A stretch of 64,000 bases of DNA from Lachnospiraceae bacterium JLR.KK002 (GTDB lineage: Bacteria > Bacillota > Clostridia > Lachnospirales > Lachnospiraceae), in contig JAYMNP010000001.1 of NCBI GenBank assembly GCA_036941025.1, positions 4,071,001 to 4,135,000 on the forward strand, in the 5' to 3' direction. Both the position numbers and the translations under genes were made by a program. The first letter of the stretch is position 1, and each line of letters starts with the position of its first letter. Shown here one piece after another: positions 8,439 through 18,244 of this stretch. The notes under the pieces are model-generated. The model was given only the letters and a program-made list of their open reading frames with translations. It had not been told where the DNA came from and searched no databases.

Positions 8439-9686
8439 ATGAGGAAAATGTGGAACCGGGCCGGCAAATATGCCATAGTGCTGATGTTTGCGGTATTTCT
8501 GGGCATGGGAATCAGGGTGGAGGCAGCTCCGGGACCTGTAACCGGGGTAAAGCAGACAAATGCGGGAACCAATTCGGTGAATATTGCGTTTCAGGCGCTG
8601 GTGGATAATAGTGTAAGGTATGAAATCCGTCTGAGCGACAGTCCCGCCGGTATTTTTGAGGAATGGTCTACCTGTACGGGAGGGGAAGATTACCTTTACA
8701 ATCTTCCCAATGCAGGAAGTTCCTATTATCTGCAGGTGGTTCCTTTTACCAGAAACGGGCTTCAGCGGGAATATGGGCCTGCGTCTGAGACAATTGAAGT
8801 AGTAACAGCGCCCGGCGCCAAACCTGAGAATCTGAAGCACACCGGTTCTACTGAGACCAGTATCAGCCTGAGCTGGAATCCGGTGCCAGGGGCCACCGGT
8901 TATCAGATACGCTACAAAGCCGGTGCGGCCAGTGAGTATCTGGAAACTTATGGAGAGCAGAATCAGGCGGTGTTAGGCCAGCTTGCCCCTGATGAGGAAT
9001 ATTATGTGGAAGTTTATCCGGTAAGGAAAGGTTCAGCCGGATTCAGCGCTGTGGGCAAATCGGGTGCTAATCTTTACAGTGTTCCGGTGATTCCGGGAAA
9101 AGGGAAAAAGCCTTCCTGTGTGGCCTACTGGCAGAGCCTGGGGCAGATTCGTTCCGATGTCAGTTCCATGAAATCAGCAGATGGGTACAAATGGGAAATC
9201 TGGTCTGCTTATCAGAAAAAGGATAAGAAATTAAAAACACACACACAGAATTCAGAAGCGGCTTTTATCAGCTATAGCGGATTCAAAAAATATAATTTTT
9301 ATAAAATGAGAGTCCGGGGGTACTGCACTAACAGCGATGGGACGAAACTGGAAGGAAAATGGTCCGACTGGACGTATTTCTGTCCCCAGCCGGACATTAT
9401 CAAACTGAAATCCGTAAAATCAGGAATCAGTGTAAAATGGAACACCATTAAAGGTGCGGACCGGTACCAGGTGTATGTGTCCGATAAGCAAAAGTCAGGA
9501 TATAAAAAATGTGCTACCACAAATAAAACCTCCATAACTGTGAAGAAGTTTGGAAAATCAGCCTTTAAAAGCGGAAAAAAATATTATTTTTACGTGACTG
9601 CATATAACAAAGTCGGAAAGAAAATGTACTCCGGTATGACAGGAGGCAAAATGGACGCCTGGTATATTACGTATAAGAAAAAGTAG
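8439..9686 (+). CDS. Secreted multi-Fn3 domain protein
   Basis: 415 residues. It starts with a signal peptide (basic start, hydrophobic core, cleavage probably after VEAA near residue 30). The rest reads as a series of fibronectin type III modules: one at about 32-125, one at ~127-215 with the typical ISLSWNPVPGATGYQIRYK start, a divergent one at ~220-320, and a last one ending AYNKVGKKMYSG. No enzymatic domain is visible. Fn3 modules in secreted Firmicute proteins act as spacers or carbohydrate/wall-binding units. It has its own good promoter and sits just before two wall hydrolases carrying the same kind of modules, suggesting a wall-associated role. Confidence 0.8.
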   Translation: MRKMWNRAGKYAIVLMFAVFLGMGIRVEAAPGPVTGVKQTNAGTNSVNIAFQALVDNSVRYEIRLSDSPAGIFEEWSTCTGGEDYLYNLPNAGSSYYLQVVPFTRNGLQREYGPASETIEVVTAPGAKPENLKHTGSTETSISLSWNPVPGATGYQIRYKAGAASEYLETYGEQNQAVLGQLAPDEEYYVEVYPVRKGSAGFSAVGKSGANLYSVPVIPGKGKKPSCVAYWQSLGQIRSDVSSMKSADGYKWEIWSAYQKKDKKLKTHTQNSEAAFISYSGFKKYNFYKMRVRGYCTNSDGTKLEGKWSDWTYFCPQPDIIKLKSVKSGISVKWNTIKGADRYQVYVSDKQKSGYKKCATTNKTSITVKKFGKSAFKSGKKYYFYVTAYNKVGKKMYSGMTGGKMDAWYITYKKK

Positions 9687-9700
9687 CGGTACGGAAAATG

Positions 9701-10379
9701 TCTGCCGTTTATTTTTATCAGCGGCCTTGCAGCAGCAATGGAATTTCTGATGCTGCATGTGACGGAAAAAGGCGGAAATTATTTTTCGGGTATCAGTGTG
9801 ATTTATTTTGTAACATGCATCCATGCGCTGGCTTCCGTTTATTCTGGAGCTGACAGCCAACCGGAAAGAGCTGGACCAGCAGAACAGAGAACTGAAACGA
9901 CTGGCCAGTTACGATGAACTTACCAGTCTCAGAAACCGGAGAAGTATGCTGGACTGCTGGAAAGGTATAAAACGCAGCGATTACTGTGTGGTGATGGGAG
10001 ATATTGATGATTTTAAGAAAATCAATGATACCTGCGGCCATGAAGCGGGAGATGAGGTGTTGAGGCTGGTGTCTTCCAGTATGGATGAGGCAGTGGACCG
10101 GGAAGATTTTGTCAGCCGCTGGGGCGGTGAGGAGTTCCTGATGATTGTGTTTGGCAGCGTGGCCTATGCATTAAAAGTTATTGATAAGGTACAGCGGAAC
10201 TGAAACAGGCAGATTTGTCAGTGGACGGAAGGCAGATTCCGGTAATCATGACTTTTGGAATCTCGGAATGCGGTGAGGTTCCCGGCCAGGATGTGGATGA
10301 GCTGATTCGGCGGGCTGACCGGAGACTCTATATCGGAAAGAACAGAGGAAAGAACTGCATTAAAATTAAGGATGAATAG
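9701..10379 (+). pseudogene. Broken GGDEF-domain diguanylate cyclase
   Basis: Three pieces in different frames rebuild one protein. Piece 1 (~9701-9820) encodes hydrophobic sequence like the last helices of a membrane sensor. Piece 2 (9823-10203) starts MRWLPFILEL, passes a short coiled linker, then gives a GGDEF domain with YDELTSLRNRR, GDIDDFKKIND and the active-site RWGGEEF. Near 10190 the frame shifts, and piece 3, ending at TAG 10377-10379, supplies the missing end (TFGISE...ADRRLYIGKNRGKN). At least two frameshifts and a missing N-terminal sensor mean no complete enzyme can be made by normal translation. Confidence 0.8.
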
Positions 10380-10412
10380 AGAGCAACTCAGATAATATAG
10401 CGACAGATAAAA

Positions 10413-10514
10413 GAGATTGCAGTAAAATACAGTTTATATACATATATGGATGAAATTTATGAGGTCTGAATACCATTTCCTGTATATAGCGGCTGTTTTA
10501 CAGCAATCTTTTTT
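10413..10514 (+). terminator. Long hairpin with T run
   Basis: AGATTGC at 10414-10420 pairs with GCAATCT at 10503-10509, extended inward by an interrupted GTAAAA/TTTTAC pairing. The right arm is followed by a run of T (10509-10514). It can end transcription from the broken GGDEF gene; the ~80-base loop is unusually long. Confidence 0.5.
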
Positions 10515-10590
10515 GTTACTGTGATTCCGGCATGAAAAGAATGAGCGATAACAGAAAATTGTAAAGTTTCTGTAAGTTTCTGGCAGGTAG

Positions 10591-10619
10591 TTGTACTGGA
10601 AAAAAATTTGTGATAGGAT
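10591..10619 (+). promoter_or_regulatory. Probable promoter of the Fn3 amidase gene
   Basis: TTGTAC at 10591-10596, 17-base spacer, TAGGAT at 10614-10619. It lies 50 bases before the amidase ATG. Confidence 0.5.
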
Positions 10620-10669
10620 AAAAAGCGACACAAAATGACAAAACGAGAAAGAAATGGAGTGCAGAAGGA

Positions 10670-12955
10670 ATGAAATTGTCGAAAAGAATTCTGGCAGCTT
10701 TCTTATCGGTATGTATGATTGCTTCTTCCGGCAGTATGCAGGCGGAGGCCAATGATAAGATGTGGTCTGATTCCGGGCAGATAGAAAGCAGGACAGAGGA
10801 GAAGCTGCCGGCAAACAAAATGGAAGAGCGTCTGCCGGAGAGCAGAACAGAGGAGAGACTGCCGGAAAACGGGACAGAACAGAAGCCGGAGAAAGCAACG
10901 GAACAGAATCAGCCGGAAGGATGGGAAACGGGCGTTCTGAATTTTATTATGCAGGAATCCGAGCAGATTCAGGTACCGGGTGTGCAGAATGTGGTAGCAG
11001 GTCTTGGAGTGGAAGGAGATGTCATAAAGCAGGCGCAGCTTCAGTACAAAAATACTGCCACAGGACAGGAATTTACCGCAGATGCTGCGGGAATTGCTGA
11101 TAATATGGTGCGGTTTTCCATGGAATACAACAGGGAAGAACAGAAAGGGATTTATGAGCTGACCGGAATTACCTGGAAAACGGAAAAAAATGCCTGCCGT
11201 GTACTTATAAGAGATACCGGTATGCAGGTCGTGTACGGAGTGAATCAGGCAGTAGAAGCAGAACCGGATGAAGTGCTGCTGAATCAGGAACTGCTGGATG
11301 AAGTGGAAGCAAATATAGTAACCATGGATGAAAACGGCAGGGCCAGTTCCGGATATACGGTGGAACATGCGCTGGATAAGGCTGCATCAGGAACCGGAAC
11401 AGGATTTTCTCTCCATAATATGACGCGGGGCGCAAAAAAAATGGTGATTGTACTGGATCCCGGTCATGACAGCACCCATTCCGGGGCAGGTTATAACGGA
11501 CTTAAAGAAGAAAACCTGGTGCTGAAAATTGCCCAGTACTGCAGAACAGAATTGCAGAAATACAGCGGGGTTACCGTTTACATGACGAGAGAAACCCAGA
11601 GCTGTGCCAATGGCGGAAAGAGTGTAAATGCATCCACCTGCAATGCCAGAAGAGTGGAATTTGCGGCCGGTAAAAAGGCAGATGTCTATGTGAGTTTTCA
11701 CCTGAATGCCAGCGCCAGCAGCAGCGCCAACGGAATCGGCGTATATTACCCCAACAGCAATTACAGACCGGCCATAGGAGCGGAAGGAAAGGGCCTTGCT
11801 ACAGAAATTTACCGGAAGCTGGCGGCTCTGGGCCTTGCAACCTGGGCAGGAGGAATTTTAATCCGCAATTCTCAGGATAATACTCAGTATCCGGACGGTT
11901 CCCTGGCGGATTATCTGGCGATTATCAGGAGAAGCAAGCTGGCCGGATTTCCGGCAGTTCTGATTGAACACGCATTTATAAGCAACACAGGAGATGTAAA
12001 TAAATTTCTGAATACAGACGCAAAATTGAAGAAACTGGGTGTGGCAGACGCCCAGGGAATCGCTTCCTATTACGGCCTTACACTGAAAGGAGCCGGGGAG
12101 GATGATGAGGACGACGATAAGGAACGAGGAGGAGAAATTCCGGAAATTTCCTATGTACAGTCCAGAAACAGCTCAAAACTCCGGGTGAGATGGGAAGACA
12201 TTCCGGAGGCTGATTCTTACCGTGTATACCGAAGCACTTCTGAAAACGGCAGTTATGCGGAGATTGCCAGGGTGCCAGGAACCAGTTATGACAACGGCGG
12301 CCTGACAGCCGGTAAAATATATTATTACAAACTGTGCGCTGTGTATGCAGACGGGACGGAATCAGAGCTGTCAGAACCCATGTCCGGAAAAACCCTTGCC
12401 CAGCCCACCCTTACAAAGGTGATTTCCAAAACGAACGAACAGATTAACCTTACCTGGACCAGCGTAAAGGACGCAAAAAAGTATGAAATTTTCCGCAGCC
12501 AGTCGGAGGAGGAAGGTTACGAGAAAATTGCCACCCTCAAAGCCGGACAGACCACCTATATGGACCGGGAAGTAGAGGCCCATCAGACTTATCTGTACAA
12601 AGTCCGGGTCAGAGGCGGAGAACAGAACGGTTTCAGCAGTTTTTCCAATATATATTCCGGCTGGGCAGTGAAAAAAACAAAAATTTACAGCGTAACGGCC
12701 AAAGGCAAAGGGGCGTTGCGGATTACCTGGAAACGGAACCCCAAAGCATATGCTTACCGTATCCAGAGAAGCACCTCTCAAAACAGAGGATATAAGACAG
12801 TTGCAACCATTAAGTCAAAAAATACAACCTCCTATACGGACAGAAACCTGAAAAGAGGACAGAAATATTACTATAAAATACAGGTGCTGAACCGGGTGAA
12901 CAGAAAAACCGGTTACAGCGGTTACTGCAAACCGGCGGCGGGAGTTACGAAATAA
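10670..12955 (+). CDS. Secreted N-acetylmuramoyl-L-alanine amidase (Amidase_3) with Fn3 repeats
   Basis: 761 residues. Signal peptide at 1-27, then an acidic low-complexity stretch of repeated EERLPES-like units (~38-85). The zinc amidase domain spans about 258-470, with ligand motifs DPGHD near 265, the glutamate of GLKEEN near 281, SFHLNA near 343 and the catalytic-type IEHAF near 433. It cleaves the bond between muramic acid and the stem peptide. An acidic linker follows, then three Fn3-like modules (490-760) of the pattern YRVYRSTSENGSY...TYYYK. It precedes a glucosaminidase with the same modules by a few bases, so the two hydrolases probably form an operon acting on the wall. Confidence 0.9.
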   Translation: MKLSKRILAAFLSVCMIASSGSMQAEANDKMWSDSGQIESRTEEKLPANKMEERLPESRTEERLPENGTEQKPEKATEQNQPEGWETGVLNFIMQESEQIQVPGVQNVVAGLGVEGDVIKQAQLQYKNTATGQEFTADAAGIADNMVRFSMEYNREEQKGIYELTGITWKTEKNACRVLIRDTGMQVVYGVNQAVEAEPDEVLLNQELLDEVEANIVTMDENGRASSGYTVEHALDKAASGTGTGFSLHNMTRGAKKMVIVLDPGHDSTHSGAGYNGLKEENLVLKIAQYCRTELQKYSGVTVYMTRETQSCANGGKSVNASTCNARRVEFAAGKKADVYVSFHLNASASSSANGIGVYYPNSNYRPAIGAEGKGLATEIYRKLAALGLATWAGGILIRNSQDNTQYPDGSLADYLAIIRRSKLAGFPAVLIEHAFISNTGDVNKFLNTDAKLKKLGVADAQGIASYYGLTLKGAGEDDEDDDKERGGEIPEISYVQSRNSSKLRVRWEDIPEADSYRVYRSTSENGSYAEIARVPGTSYDNGGLTAGKIYYYKLCAVYADGTESELSEPMSGKTLAQPTLTKVISKTNEQINLTWTSVKDAKKYEIFRSQSEEEGYEKIATLKAGQTTYMDREVEAHQTYLYKVRVRGGEQNGFSSFSNIYSGWAVKKTKIYSVTAKGKGALRITWKRNPKAYAYRIQRSTSQNRGYKTVATIKSKNTTSYTDRNLKRGQKYYYKIQVLNRVNRKTGYSGYCKPAAGVTK

Positions 12956-13031
12956 GGATGGAAAGTTGAGAAAAAACGTGCTACAATCACAGGAGGAGAG
13001 TGAAAAAGAAAAAGAAAGGAAGAAAACAGCC

Positions 13032-15857
13032 ATGAAACCGAGAAAAAGTATGAAGCTGACAGCCATTTTGTTAGCTGCAGTTGTACTTTCCACAGATGTC
13101 TGCGGAGGAAGCAGCCTGGTTCAGGCGGCACAGCAGACAGAGCAGGAAGCAGTTCCGGAGGAACAGCAGGCACAGGCGGAAGAAACGGAAAGTCAGCCGG
13201 TGTCAGAGGAGCCGGAAACCCTCCGGGAATCTCAGCCTGAATCAGAGGAAGAAGGCCGGGACGAGATACAGGAAGAAGAACCGGAGCAGAATCCGGTAGA
13301 AAATGTACAGGATTCCCAGGATATGATACAGAAAGAGGAAATGGAAGGATCTGAGTCTGAAGATACAACAGAACAGCGGGAAATGGAAGAACTGCCGGGA
13401 TTTCCGGAAGAACTCCTGAAGGCAGCGGAGGACGGCGGGAATGAGATTTCCCCGGAGGAAGCCTTTGCAGAGCTGTTAAAAGAATATGATATGTACGGCG
13501 TTCTGGCCAATGATGCGGAATTTCCGGTTCGGCAGGAGCCTTCCAGGGAAGGGGCAGTGGTGCAGGTGCTTACCAGCGGTTACCAGGTAAGGCTGACAGG
13601 CGCTGCCCTGACAGAAACAGGACTCTGGTTTCAGATTGAATTTGCAGTGAACGACGTGGTGTCCGGCGGTTATATTGAGAGCGAATATGTGCTCACCCAG
13701 GATGAAAGGCTGGACGCATGGAAGACACAGTATCTGAACAGAGGCATGGAAGTACATACGTTTACCAGAGGAAGCGCAAGAGGTACGGATTTGTCCGCAT
13801 TTCCCCAGAGTTACCGGACGCTGATTCAGAAGCTGGTACAGGTACATCCCAACTGGAGTTTTGTACCCATGAATACCGGACTGGAGTGGTCTGTGGTGCT
13901 GAAAAATGAAATGGCGGACGCCCGGAATCTGGTGGAGACTTACCAGCCGGACACCTGGAAATCCACAGAGCCCAAAGACTATAATATGGAGACGGGAAAA
14001 TGGGTGATTAAAAACGGAACCAACTGGGTACAGGCCTCCGAGGCCATTGTAAAATATTATCTGGACCCCCGGAATTTTCTGAATGAAGAAGCGGTGTTCC
14101 AGTTTGAACAGCTTACCTATAATGCATCCTACCATACGGAATCCGGCGTGGAAAGAATACTGAGCGGTACTTTTATGTCTCATAAGAAGCTGGAGGACGG
14201 TTCCGGCGACGGAATGACCTATGCCCAGGCTTTTATTGAAATTGGAAAAGAGTTAAAGGTCAGCCCTTATTTTCTGGCTAGCCGTGTACGCCAGGAACAG
14301 GGAGTGAACGGAACATCTTCTCTGATATCCGGCACCTATCCCGGATACGAGGGATATTACAATTATTTTAACATGAGTGCAACGGGAATCGGCCAGGAAG
14401 TTATTATCAGCGGTCTGAATGAGGCGAAAAACGCAGGCTGGAATACCCGTTACAAGGCCCTGAGAGGAGGAGCGGACAAGGTATCCTCCAAATATATCAG
14501 GCGGGGGCAGGATACCTTTTATCTGCAGAAATTTGACGTGGACGCCTCTTATGACGGTCTGTACTGGCATCAGTACATGCAGAATCTTCTGGCGGCGGAA
14601 AGTGAAGGAAAGAGCGTTCAGAAAAGTTACGCTGCTATGGGAGCATTGAACAATAATTTTGTGTTTAAGGTTCCGGTGTATCAGAATATGCCTGCTTCCC
14701 CATGTCCCAAACCGGGAGAAAATCTGAGCAAACCTGTGCTGCGGGCAGAAAAAACAGGAGCTGCCTCCATAAGGCTGTCCTGGGATGAAGTGGCGGCGGC
14801 CCAGGGATACCGGATTTACCGTTCCGTGGGAACAGACGGTTCCTGGTCCAGCCTGGCAACGGTCAGCAGGGGCGACATCCTTACCTGGGAAGACACCACA
14901 GCGGTACCGGGAAAAATATATAATTACAGAATGCGTGCTTACATGAAGCTGAGCGGAGGCAACAAATATTCCCCGTATTCCGACGCGCAGACCATTGACT
15001 GCAGAGTTCCGGCAACTTCCTGGACGAAATTTAAAATCAAAAATTACAGGACGGTGGAACTGTCCTGGAAAAAGACAGCTGTGGACGGTTATCGGATTTA
15101 CCGGAAAAAAGGTACGGGCAGTTATTCCTGTATTGCAACCATACAGGGGAACTCCACCATCAGCTACAAAGATACCAAAGTAGTACCGAAAAACAAATAT
15201 ACTTACCGAATCCGCGGTTACGTGATGGTAAACGGAAAGCGCTATTATTCCAAATATACCGGTACGAAAAAGGCAGATTTGAAAATGGCAAAACCTCAGC
15301 TGAAAAAAGCCACCGTGTCCAAAGGAAGCAAAATTAAACTGACCTGGAAACGGGATTCCAAAGCAGACGGCTATTATATCTACCGCGCTACTTCTCAGAA
15401 AGGCAAATATACGAAAGTTGCCACCATTACGAAGAATAAAACCGTATCCTGGTCTGACAAAAATATTACCACAGGAAAGACCTATTATTATAAGATACGT
15501 TCCTATGCGAAAGGCTCGTCCGGTGGGACGAAATATTCCAGCTATTCCAAAGTCAGCACGGTAAAAACTGCCCTGAGCAAGCAGACGGTAACTTCTGTTA
15601 CCGTTTCTCAGGGAAAGGTAAAATTAAAATGGAAGAAAGACAGTAAGGCCACAGGCTATAAAATTTACCGTGCCACTTCCAAAAAGGGGAAATACCAGGA
15701 AATAAAGAAAATTACCAAAAATACGACAGTTTCCTGGACGGATAAAACCGCCAAAGCCGGAAAAAACTATTACTACAAAGTGAGATCTTATGCAAACAAT
15801 GGAAAGAAAGTAAAATATTCCGCCTGTTCTGCGCAGAAATATGTCCGGGCAAAATAA
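13032..15857 (+). CDS. Secreted endo-beta-N-acetylglucosaminidase with SH3 and four Fn3 modules
   Basis: 941 residues from ATG 13032; an open frame reaches back to TTG 12966, but the signal peptide and a GGAAG site favour 13032. After the signal peptide comes a ~120-residue Glu/Gln-rich low-complexity stretch, an SH3-like domain (~156-230) and a glucosaminidase domain (~273-550) with the probable catalytic glutamate in VRQEQG near residue 420 and the tail YNYFNMSATG. Four Fn3 modules of the form YKIYRATSKKGKY...YYYKVRSY complete it; the last two are close copies of each other. It cuts the glycan strand after GlcNAc, complementing the amidase immediately upstream. Confidence 0.88.
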   Translation: MKPRKSMKLTAILLAAVVLSTDVCGGSSLVQAAQQTEQEAVPEEQQAQAEETESQPVSEEPETLRESQPESEEEGRDEIQEEEPEQNPVENVQDSQDMIQKEEMEGSESEDTTEQREMEELPGFPEELLKAAEDGGNEISPEEAFAELLKEYDMYGVLANDAEFPVRQEPSREGAVVQVLTSGYQVRLTGAALTETGLWFQIEFAVNDVVSGGYIESEYVLTQDERLDAWKTQYLNRGMEVHTFTRGSARGTDLSAFPQSYRTLIQKLVQVHPNWSFVPMNTGLEWSVVLKNEMADARNLVETYQPDTWKSTEPKDYNMETGKWVIKNGTNWVQASEAIVKYYLDPRNFLNEEAVFQFEQLTYNASYHTESGVERILSGTFMSHKKLEDGSGDGMTYAQAFIEIGKELKVSPYFLASRVRQEQGVNGTSSLISGTYPGYEGYYNYFNMSATGIGQEVIISGLNEAKNAGWNTRYKALRGGADKVSSKYIRRGQDTFYLQKFDVDASYDGLYWHQYMQNLLAAESEGKSVQKSYAAMGALNNNFVFKVPVYQNMPASPCPKPGENLSKPVLRAEKTGAASIRLSWDEVAAAQGYRIYRSVGTDGSWSSLATVSRGDILTWEDTTAVPGKIYNYRMRAYMKLSGGNKYSPYSDAQTIDCRVPATSWTKFKIKNYRTVELSWKKTAVDGYRIYRKKGTGSYSCIATIQGNSTISYKDTKVVPKNKYTYRIRGYVMVNGKRYYSKYTGTKKADLKMAKPQLKKATVSKGSKIKLTWKRDSKADGYYIYRATSQKGKYTKVATITKNKTVSWSDKNITTGKTYYYKIRSYAKGSSGGTKYSSYSKVSTVKTALSKQTVTSVTVSQGKVKLKWKKDSKATGYKIYRATSKKGKYQEIKKITKNTTVSWTDKTAKAGKNYYYKVRSYANNGKKVKYSACSAQKYVRAK

Positions 15858-15876
15858 CCGGATACCGAAACAGGCA

Positions 15877-15911
15877 GTCATGAAGCCCGTCTTACGACGG
15901 GCTGTCATGAC
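15877..15911 (+). promoter_or_regulatory. Stable hairpin directly abutting a ribosome-binding site
   Basis: GTCATGA-AGCCCGTC pairs with GACGGGCT-(G)-TCATGAC around a TTAC tip: 15 bp with one bulged G. Its last base touches GGAGG at 15912-15916, the ribosome-binding site of the next glycosyltransferase. No T run follows, so it is more likely a translational or mRNA-stability element, or a leaky terminator for the glucosaminidase gene. Confidence 0.55.
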
Positions 15912-15922
15912 GGAGGATTCTT

Positions 15923-17719
15923 ATGAAAATCACACCTTACAAAATAAAAAAAGGCATACGGTATTTCAGGCATTATGGGCCGAAGGCTTTCTGGAACCGT
16001 CTGCGTGACAAAATGGAGCCGGATGAGGTGCCATATCAGCCCTGGTTTGAGAGACACAGGGCCGGTCAGGAAGAACTGGAACGCCAGAGGCGGCAGAGCA
16101 GAAAATTTGCCTGCCGCCCTTTGCTCAGTGTGGTGGTTCCCTGTTATCAGACTCCGGAAAAATATCTGGTGGAAATGCTGGATTCCGTGCGGGAGCAGTC
16201 CTATGAGAACTGGGAGCTGTGCCTGATGGATGCAACGCCTTCAGATGAGGTGGAAACAGCAGTCCGCCGGTACTGCAGTGAATATCAGGAAAACCGGATT
16301 CACTACCATCGTCTGGAAGAAAACCTGGGAATTGCCGGAAATACCAACCAGGGACTGGAAGCAGCCACAGGTTCCTGGACTGGATTTCTGGACCATGACG
16401 ATTTGCTGGCTCCGGAAGCATTTTATGAGATCGTTTCTCTGATTAATCAGGATTCGGAAGTGGAAGTGATTTATTCGGATGAAGACCAGGTGGAGGAAAC
16501 CAGACAGGGCCTGAGACATCAGAATCCCCACTTCAAACCGGAATTCAGCCCCGATTTGCTGTGTTCCAACAATTACATCACCCATTTCCTGTGTGTAAAG
16601 AATTCCGTGATAAAGCAGGCGGGAGGGTTCCGGGAAGCATTTGACGGAGCACAGGATTATGATTTCATCCTGCGCTGTACGGAACTTGCCAGGAAGACCG
16701 GGCATGTGGCAAAAGTGCTGTACCACTGGAGAGTTCACAGTAATTCCACAGCAGATAATCCCCTCAGTAAAACCTATGCCTATGAGGCGGGGCAGAGAGC
16801 GATACAGGAACATCTGACACGGACAGGGAAAAAGGGCCGGGTATCACAACTTCCTCATTTTGGCTTTTACCGTGTAAAATACGAGGTGGAAGGAGAACCT
16901 CTGGTTTCCATTTTAATTCCCAGCAAAGACCAGTCTGCCATGCTTCGCCGCTGTGTGGAGTCCATTCGGAAATCCACCTATCAGAATTATGAAATTATCG
17001 TGATTGAAAATAGCAGTACGGATTCGGAGACATTTGCTTATTATCAGGAACTCCAGGACAGACAGCAGGCCCGTGTAGTGGTATGGGAGGAAGGATTTAA
17101 TTACTCGGCTATCAATAATTTCGGCGCGGCCCATGCAAAAGGCAGCTATTTTATTCTGCTGAATAATGATATAGAGATTATTACGGAAGACTGGATAGAG
17201 GAACTGCTGGGGAACTGCCAGCGGCCGGAGGTGGGCATTGTGGGCGCCCGTCTGTATTATCCGGATAACACGGTGCAACATGCCGGAATTGTTGTGGGCA
17301 TTGACGGAATCGCTGCAAATATGTTTCCGGGACTCAGAAGGGGGCAGGAAGGTTATTATCATAAGGCGGCTCTGCAGCTCAATTACAGCGCGGTGACAGC
17401 GGCCTGCCTGATGGTGTCCAGGGAAGTCTTTGAAAAAGTTCATGGGCTGGAAGAAAAGCTGGCAGTGGCCTTTAACGACGTGGATTTCTGCCTGCGGGTG
17501 GGACAGGCAGGATATCTTGTGGTGTATGACCCCTTTGTGGAAGCATACCATTATGAATCCAAAACCCGCGGAGCGGAAGATACCCAGGAAAAGGTGCGGC
17601 GGTTCGGGGAAGAAATCGAATTTTTCCGCACCCGCTGGATAGAGCTGCTGAAAAAGGGAGACCCCTGTTATAACCCGAATTTTTCTCTGAAAAAATGCAA
17701 TTATGCGCTGAAGCCATGA
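15923..17719 (+). CDS. Tandem-domain family 2 glycosyltransferase
   Basis: 598 residues with two GT2 (GT-A fold) domains. An N-terminal RYFRHYGPKAFWNRL segment is followed by domain 1 (~72-310) starting LSVVVPCYQTPEKY and carrying the metal/nucleotide motif LDHDD near residue 157. Domain 2 (~328-590) starts VSILIPSKDQ and has LLNNDIEI, TAACLMVSRE and FNDVDFCLRV. Such double GT2 proteins polymerise or extend rhamnose-rich and similar cell-wall glycans from nucleotide sugars at the cytoplasmic face. The GGAGG site is directly preceded by a 15-bp hairpin. Acceptor and donor sugars cannot be told. Confidence 0.88.
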   Translation: MKITPYKIKKGIRYFRHYGPKAFWNRLRDKMEPDEVPYQPWFERHRAGQEELERQRRQSRKFACRPLLSVVVPCYQTPEKYLVEMLDSVREQSYENWELCLMDATPSDEVETAVRRYCSEYQENRIHYHRLEENLGIAGNTNQGLEAATGSWTGFLDHDDLLAPEAFYEIVSLINQDSEVEVIYSDEDQVEETRQGLRHQNPHFKPEFSPDLLCSNNYITHFLCVKNSVIKQAGGFREAFDGAQDYDFILRCTELARKTGHVAKVLYHWRVHSNSTADNPLSKTYAYEAGQRAIQEHLTRTGKKGRVSQLPHFGFYRVKYEVEGEPLVSILIPSKDQSAMLRRCVESIRKSTYQNYEIIVIENSSTDSETFAYYQELQDRQQARVVVWEEGFNYSAINNFGAAHAKGSYFILLNNDIEIITEDWIEELLGNCQRPEVGIVGARLYYPDNTVQHAGIVVGIDGIAANMFPGLRRGQEGYYHKAALQLNYSAVTAACLMVSREVFEKVHGLEEKLAVAFNDVDFCLRVGQAGYLVVYDPFVEAYHYESKTRGAEDTQEKVRRFGEEIEFFRTRWIELLKKGDPCYNPNFSLKKCNYALKP

Positions 17720-17727
17720 AACAGAAC

Positions 17728-17752
17728 GTAACAGTTCAGCCATAACTGTTAC
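17728..17752 (+). repeat. Small hairpin, GTAACARTTCAGCC copy 1
   Basis: GTAACAGTT and AACTGTTAC form a perfect 9-bp stem around CAGCCAT. The left part GTAACAGTTCAGCC recurs with one change at 63771-63784, also just after a gene end, so it may belong to a short dispersed repeat. Confidence 0.45.
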
Positions 17753-17774
17753 AGCAGAACAACAGGATTAATTC

Positions 17775-17805
17775 AAGGGCAGGTTCTTTGAACTTGCCCT
17801 TTTTC
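17775..17805 (+). terminator. Rho-independent terminator after the double glycosyltransferase
   Basis: Arms AAGGGCAGGTTC and GAACTTGCCCTT pair over 12 bp (one G-U) around a TTT loop, followed by further T. Confidence 0.8.
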
Positions 17806-17870
17806 CAATTCAATGCTACAATAGAGAGAAAGCGAAGCCGAAATACAGAGTTGAATGTGAGAAGTGACGT

Positions 17871-18071
17871 ATGATGAAAGTGTTTATCTGCCCGGAATGC
17901 GGAAGCATTACAACAGTATCCAGAAGGAAAGAGATTTACTGCCATAAATGCGGGGGAACCAGAATGATTCCCTCCAGACTGACCTTTTCCCAGTACAGTG
18001 AAATGGACGAGCAGCAGAGGAAAGATTATTCGGAGAGCTGGCTCTACATAAGGAATAAAACCCAAAATTAA
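17871..18071 (+). CDS. Small double-CxxC zinc-ribbon protein
   Basis: 66 residues. CPEC (near residues 8-11) and CHKC (near 25-28) form one zinc ribbon, followed by a charged tail. Function unknown; zinc ribbons of this size often bind nucleic acid or protein partners. The start is less certain: two adjacent ATG codons are present and the ribosome-binding site is weak. It stands alone between a terminator and the promoter of the sugar-transferase gene. Confidence 0.6.
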   Translation: MMKVFICPECGSITTVSRRKEIYCHKCGGTRMIPSRLTFSQYSEMDEQQRKDYSESWLYIRNKTQN

Positions 18072-18144
18072 GGAATCACCCTCCGGGTATCCCTGTATGT
18101 GCAGAAAAATGCACAAAATTAAGGAAACTTTAAGAGAAATTTTG

Positions 18145-18174
18145 TTGCTTATTTATAGGCAAATCGTGTATGAT
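18145..18174 (+). promoter_or_regulatory. Promoter of the sugar-transferase/GT2 operon
   Basis: TTGCTT at 18145-18150, 18-base spacer, TATGAT at 18169-18174, 70 bases before the coding start. Confidence 0.55.
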
Positions 18175-18244
18175 AATTCACAGCAGGGATAGCTGAACGG
18201 CTGTCTGAGGAAGAGACGAAAATTACGTTAAGGATGAAAGGACT

